Shown piece after piece: positions 59,650 through 64,000 of a stretch of 64,000 nt of DNA. Below the pieces are notes generated by a model that worked only from the letters and a program-made list of their open reading frames with translations, did no database searches and had not been told where the DNA came from. How positions within the stretch are numbered: position 1 is the stretch's first letter; every line of letters starts with the position of its first letter. Where the stretch lies: positions 700,224 through 764,223 of the forward strand of contig VWZX01010557.1 of assembly GCA_013399015.1 (NCBI GenBank), written 5' to 3'. Source of the stretch: Galbula dea. Taxonomy: Eukaryota > Chordata > Aves > Piciformes > Galbulidae. The position numbers were made by a program, and so were the translations under genes.

Positions 59650-61025
59650 ACCCCAAGTCTGTGTGACCTCTCCAAAGCTTTGCCATATTATCACCACTTC
59701 ATCTTATAGAAAGTTTACATTTACACCCTCACAGTTTATCATTTTGTTTTTCCTTTTCTTAACTTGATGCTTGATATCTCACCATGACTGGGGGAAAATC
59801 CATCAGCAGTATCATGCAAGGCAGAGGTAGCCTTTCCCCCATCACTTGGTTTTGTACAGCTTCCCAAAGGCCTGGGCTTTTCTCCTACAGATTTCCCTCT
59901 TAGTAATTCTTTCTTTGCTTCCTCCAGGAGAGTTTGTGCTGTACATTTTCCACTCTTAGATATCCTCCTCTGCCCTTCCAATATGCACATTTCTGACAGC
60001 TTTGTTTTCTTTCAAGAGCTAAAAACATAGGATCATCCTCCTCTGGCTCTCTCTCACTAGCTGCTCTGTAGCAAGGGACCAGGCTCAGGAGCATCACATG
60101 GAATAAACCTGCCAATAGACAGAGAAGATATAAAAGAAATCAAGGTGTAAGTGCATAAGATGGACTTGAATAACACTGTTAATGATAACATACATTTGCT
60201 TGACTGCTCAAGCTTTCCAGATACCTTTGGAAATGTGGGTTTGTACTGCAGTGAAACTCAGAAAGGCTTTCTCACTTGGTCTGACCGTCACTTCCAAAAT
60301 GTGGACTAACACCTGTAGCTGAAACAACTTACAGAGAAATCTGCTCATATTAAGAAAATGTAAAAAAAGTTAATTAATTCAGAGCCTTAATACTGAGCTG
60401 GGAGACACTCCTACTGACAAATTATCTCTCTGAGAATGCAGACACAATCCCTGGCTTGTTCCAGTCTACTGGGTCTTACAGGAATCAGTTAAAGCAAATC
60501 CCATTAGAAGGGTTAATTTGCCTTTCCTGCACAGCCCTAAGTTCCTGTGCACCGCAGCTTCCTGGGTCCTGGCTTGTAGGATGTGTTTGTCACCACATCT
60601 GTGAATGGGATTCTCAGTGGCATACTCTTCTAAAATCACAACCAAGAACTCGAGCTTCATATCTTAGGATGCCCTTAAGACAATATGATATGCATGTATT
60701 TGTGTTCATATACAACAAAACTCAATAAAAAGATAGAGTGGTCCAGTTCAGGGTATTAGTCATCCCTTCCCTTCATATGCTTAGATCTTTTTCACATAAA
60801 AGTGCATGTATTAAAGTAAAGGTTGTGAAAAATCAAAACACTTTGATCAAACTTGTTGGAAATGAAACCAAAGAAAATGAATCTTAATAACCCACATTAT
60901 ATAAACAGATAACAAAGTACAAATGAGTGTACTTGCTGCCACCCCACTTTGCAGCATGCACATGTGTACACCTACCGCATAGTAATATACATTACTGAAT
61001 AATAAATCACACTTTAATCCAAGTA

Positions 61026-61212
61026 ACCCAAAGCATTTTACAAACTCTAATTAAAACTTGAAATATCTCTCTGAGGTACTTAAATAACAATGTACATAAT
61101 TTGTAGGTGGGAAAAGTGAGCCAAGGGAAGGTTAAATTAACTCACTCAGGATCAGAGGAGTAATCAGTGGAAAATCAGGAAGATGATGCAAGTCTATATC
61201 CCACTCCTCCAT
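61026..61212 (-). mobile_element. MIR-like SINE relic, minus strand
   Basis: The plus strand follows the reverse complement of an amniote MIR-type SINE: CCAAAGCATTTTACAAACTC, CTCTGAGGTACTTAAATAA, AATTTGTAGGTGGGAAAAGT, GAGCCAAGGGAAGGTTAAAT, ACTCACTCAGGATCAGAGG and AGTAATCAGTGGAAAATCAGG correspond to the usual 'ccaaagcgctttacaaa ... tgtgaggtaggtaa ... ttttacagatgggaaaactga ... ggcacagagaggttaag ... acttgcccaaggtcacac ... agtcagtggcagagc'. The element is an ancient tRNA-derived SINE, long inactive, and only worn copies are expected in a bird. The tRNA-like head would be at the high-coordinate end and is not recognisable. Confidence 0.62.
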
Positions 61213-63903
61213 ACAAACTAAGGGAATCTGTCCTTCTTGAATCCACAGAATATGAGTGTTATTGTAACTCTAAAAAAGTTTTCCAAATGGATACTTGTCA
61301 GAGCTTATTTAAGTAGTATGAATTATAAGTATTTGGGTTTAAATTACTAAATAGGCTCCTTTGCAACACTGTTTCCCTGTATGTCAAGACTCTTGACGGA
61401 AAAAGCAATCCCTGCTGATGATATAAACCACCTGTGGAACTGACTGAGTGACAACTGCATAGAACCACATAAGTTCTCTTGAGATGACCACTAATTGGTC
61501 CTTCATGGTGGTTAGCACGGCCTCCATGAATTTGCATTACATCACAAAGAAGCACAAAAATTGTGAAATAATTAGAGAACAGCTAAGGGGAGAGAATGTT
61601 GCTCTGGCTTCTCCTCCTGGGCTGCCCCATGTACTCCTCAGACAGAAGTAGGGCAGACAGAGACAAGCGCCCTGCCAGCATGGACCCCCAGCTCCCTCCA
61701 CTGCACAGTGGCACCACTGAGGAGCTCACTCATCCTCCCCAGACCCTTTCTGGGGATTAATGTTTTGCCTAATTGTATCTATAACTGCTCCTGTGAAATT
61801 ATCTGAATTGCAAAATAACCAAACTAAAGGAAAAAAAATACCATCCTTATTTTCTAGATTTATTTTCCCTCCCTAGTAACAGGGGTCATACCTTAGCACC
61901 AAGCCAGGAGACAAGGGATAGCAGGAGGCAGCTCTTTGTGAGTGGAGGGGTGGTCCCTTCAATAAACAGTTTTCCACTAGAATTGTTCATGAAACTTGCA
62001 CAATATTGGGGGCAGCTTTGTGACATTCCTGGGGTATTTAACATTATTGATCTTTTTTGACAAATGAGTAATGTAACATGTTCATTACCATTAATCATCC
62101 TTTTTCTAATTCAGGTAAACAAGAGGAAGTTTTGTTCATGCTCAGCTAATATCTGTTTTCGTAATTATTTTTGCAAGGATCCTCTTTGATGAAATTCAAA
62201 TATGTAATTATTTGGAAGAAAAATATTGATGTTCTTTTCATTTTAGCAAAGTATTCCATGAAGGATCAACTTTCCTCTCTGTGCTATTAAAAACCAAAAA
62301 CCAAATATGCTACTATGCCTTAGATCTACATTTTAAAACTGGGTCTGCTGTTTTTGGCTCTATTACTATGGAAGTCAACAGTTAGCTTCACAACAACACT
62401 GGGTGGAGAAGAATCACATTCCCATCCCCTCTCTTGCCTTTGGCAGCTGGGTTGTTATTAGATGTGATTAAAACCCCCATATGTTCCCATCACTCTAGTG
62501 ATCAGCTCGTGAGCTGCCCAGTGTACACGCTGCTCCCAGAAGATGTTGCTTTTCTCAGCAGGTGTTAGCTGTGGGTGTGAGCTGGGAGGACCACACGGAC
62601 ACTGGCTGTGGCACCAGCTTCTGCCTTTTTTTGCCACCAGCAAAGAACATGGTGGTTCCCCCGCTCTTCCCCCAGCTTACCAAGATTCTTTCCCAGGCAT
62701 GTCAACTACCTTGAAGGGGACAAAGAAACATGAAGATCACTATTTTCCCAACATATCCTTTCTATTCTGATATATTTTAATAATACTATAAAATACCTCC
62801 TCATTATTTGTTCCAAATCTCTCTAGTTAGAAGTGTCAAGAGTAGGTAATTGTCCTTCTCATGCTGCTGTTAGCTGGCTCCTTTGGAAAATCTTCACCTG
62901 CTTAATCTGGCTTTGATGTCTTTTCACATCTCAATGGTGAATCCTGGCCTGCTTTTAAACTCCTGGCTTTTAACGACAAGCCGATGGATTTTGAGCTGAG
63001 CTGGTTCTTCTTCACAGTGATTGTAGGCAGAACTGTTGCAAGTCAAAGCCCAGAATTTCCAGTCCTGCTGTTGCCCAGCTCTCACAAGAACTCTTGTGCT
63101 CCTCTGCCAACAGCTATGATGCTACAGCATGAGCAGTATTTCCCATGCCTCTGCTTTTTTAATGTTTGCAGCCACACTATTGTTAGAAAGGACAAAGGTG
63201 ATACTGCTATTTTCCCTATTATTATGTTAGTGCTCTGATTCTGTTCTGCATATGCTGCACTGACAGGCTCATCACAGAGCAATTTAAATAGACATATAAA
63301 GCACATTTATTTCTCCTAATGAACATACCAATAATGCTCTTGCAGTGATGACTCTGTTTCCTGAAACCAACAAACCCTGAAATAATATTGACAGGTCCAA
63401 TTGCTTGAAACTTGGTAGAAACACTGTATATTGAAGATACAAGAAGTCACACTAATAGGAATCCTGTAAAGCAAATGACTCCACAGAGGATAAAAGGTAT
63501 TTAAATAAAAAAAAATCTCGCTTGTGTTTTAAAAACATAGTTTCAAGAATTTATCATGTCATTTAAGACTGAATAGAGGTAAGGTAAATATTGAGATTTT
63601 TAGGGAATAAAAAGGAACTGTTACTAAAGTGTATCATTAGATAACTCAAAATCCTCATTTCATTTTTCAACAACAGCCCCAGTTTCCAATAATCACAAAT
63701 ACCTAGTCTTACAAATGTTTTTTTGTTACAGAGTTCAACAAAATTCTCTCTTACATTTTTGAATGTAAAAAAAAAAAGTTAAATTGGCAACTCTTGTCTT
63801 AGCCCTCTGGGGAACACATGAAAACAGTATGTTTGGTGAAAAGTGAATTTTAAAACTCATGTACTCATTAATTTGAATAAGAAGAGCTCATAAGTTTCTT
63901 CCT
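61213..63903. other. Non-coding DNA, no gene seen
   Basis: No gene is supported. Two less AT-rich patches (61600-61745 and 62480-62680) contain short open frames without known motifs. No repeat family was recognised. Confidence 0.5.
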
Positions 63904-64000
63904 TCATAGAATCATTTAGATTGTAAAAGATCTTTGAAATCTTTGACTTCAGACATAAACCTGATACTGCCAAGTCCCACTACATCATGTCCCTAAGTGC
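63904..64000 (-). mobile_element. CR1 LINE 3' end, minus strand, runs off the window
   Basis: TCATAGAATCATTTAGATTG and AAAAGATCTTTGAAATCTTTGA are the reverse complement of a familiar avian CR1 3' end (usual form: tcatagaatcatttaggttggaaaagacctttaagatcatcgagtcc). The match continues through CATAAACCTGATACTGCCAAG and CATGTCCCTAAGTGC to the last base, so the element continues beyond 64000. The tail is reduced to about one octamer. The wording differs from the copies at 3.4/12.6 kb and at 7.4 kb, marking a third CR1 subfamily here. Confidence 0.92.

Larger units (their letters stand above)
54801..61025. other. Non-coding AT-rich DNA, no gene seen
   Basis: No gene is supported. It contains T runs near 54991-55002 and 59142-59154, a perfect 16-base palindrome AATTATCATGATAATT at 56231-56246, an AT run plus hairpin at 59350-59389, and a 14-base tandem duplication at 59622-59649. 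A frame after CAACTGCAG at 58790 is open to 58939, but it has no recognised family. Confidence 0.5.

Overview
This 64 kb window looks like nuclear DNA from a bird. The main evidence is CR1 LINE retrotransposon 3' ends with the avian consensus around the phrase GGTTGGACTAG..ATCTTTTGAGGTCCCTTCCAACTCC and a tail of ATTCTATG-type octamers. The rest is AT-rich and almost free of other young interspersed repeats. I see no Alu, L1, bacterial gene, operon, ribosome binding site or CRISPR array. The species and locus cannot be named from the sequence alone.

I recognise no host protein-coding exon. The open frames are short (the longest Met-started one is 166 codons), overlap on both strands, and lack family motifs, which is what stop-poor AT-rich DNA gives by chance. 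The only frame I can assign is the 94-codon C-terminal end of CR1 ORF2 at 12599-12883. The window is best read as intergenic DNA (a gene-poor block) or the inside of a very large intron.

Layout: 1-3440 unique AT-rich DNA; 3441-3565 CR1 3' end (+); 7365-7422 CR1 3' end (-) of a different subfamily; 12588-12968 the longest avian-type CR1 (+); 14236-14308 a worn tRNA-like relic; 18.3-20.5 kb two stretches that resemble conserved non-coding (enhancer-type) DNA; 21275-21323 two back-to-back hairpins; 31-40 kb a less AT-rich block with several further conserved-element candidates, a (CA)n microsatellite and a CR1 tail; 43661-44690 a long, old, amniote-type LINE relic (-), with a short 3'-end relic of what looks like the same family at 49460-49557 (+); 54.2-54.8 kb another enhancer-like stretch; 61026-61212 a MIR-like SINE relic (-); 63904-64000 a CR1 (-) running off the end.

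The repeats therefore have at least three apparent ages: amniote-wide relics (MIR-like, old LINE, tRNA-like), middle-aged CR1 pieces, and the better-kept CR1 at 12.6 kb. The enhancer candidates rest on motif content and repeat-free complexity only, because no alignment could be run. I found no convincing new biological system. The most structured unexplained items are the tandem hairpins at 21.3 kb, several short perfect inverted repeats, and recurring strand-asymmetric G/T (C/A) tracts.
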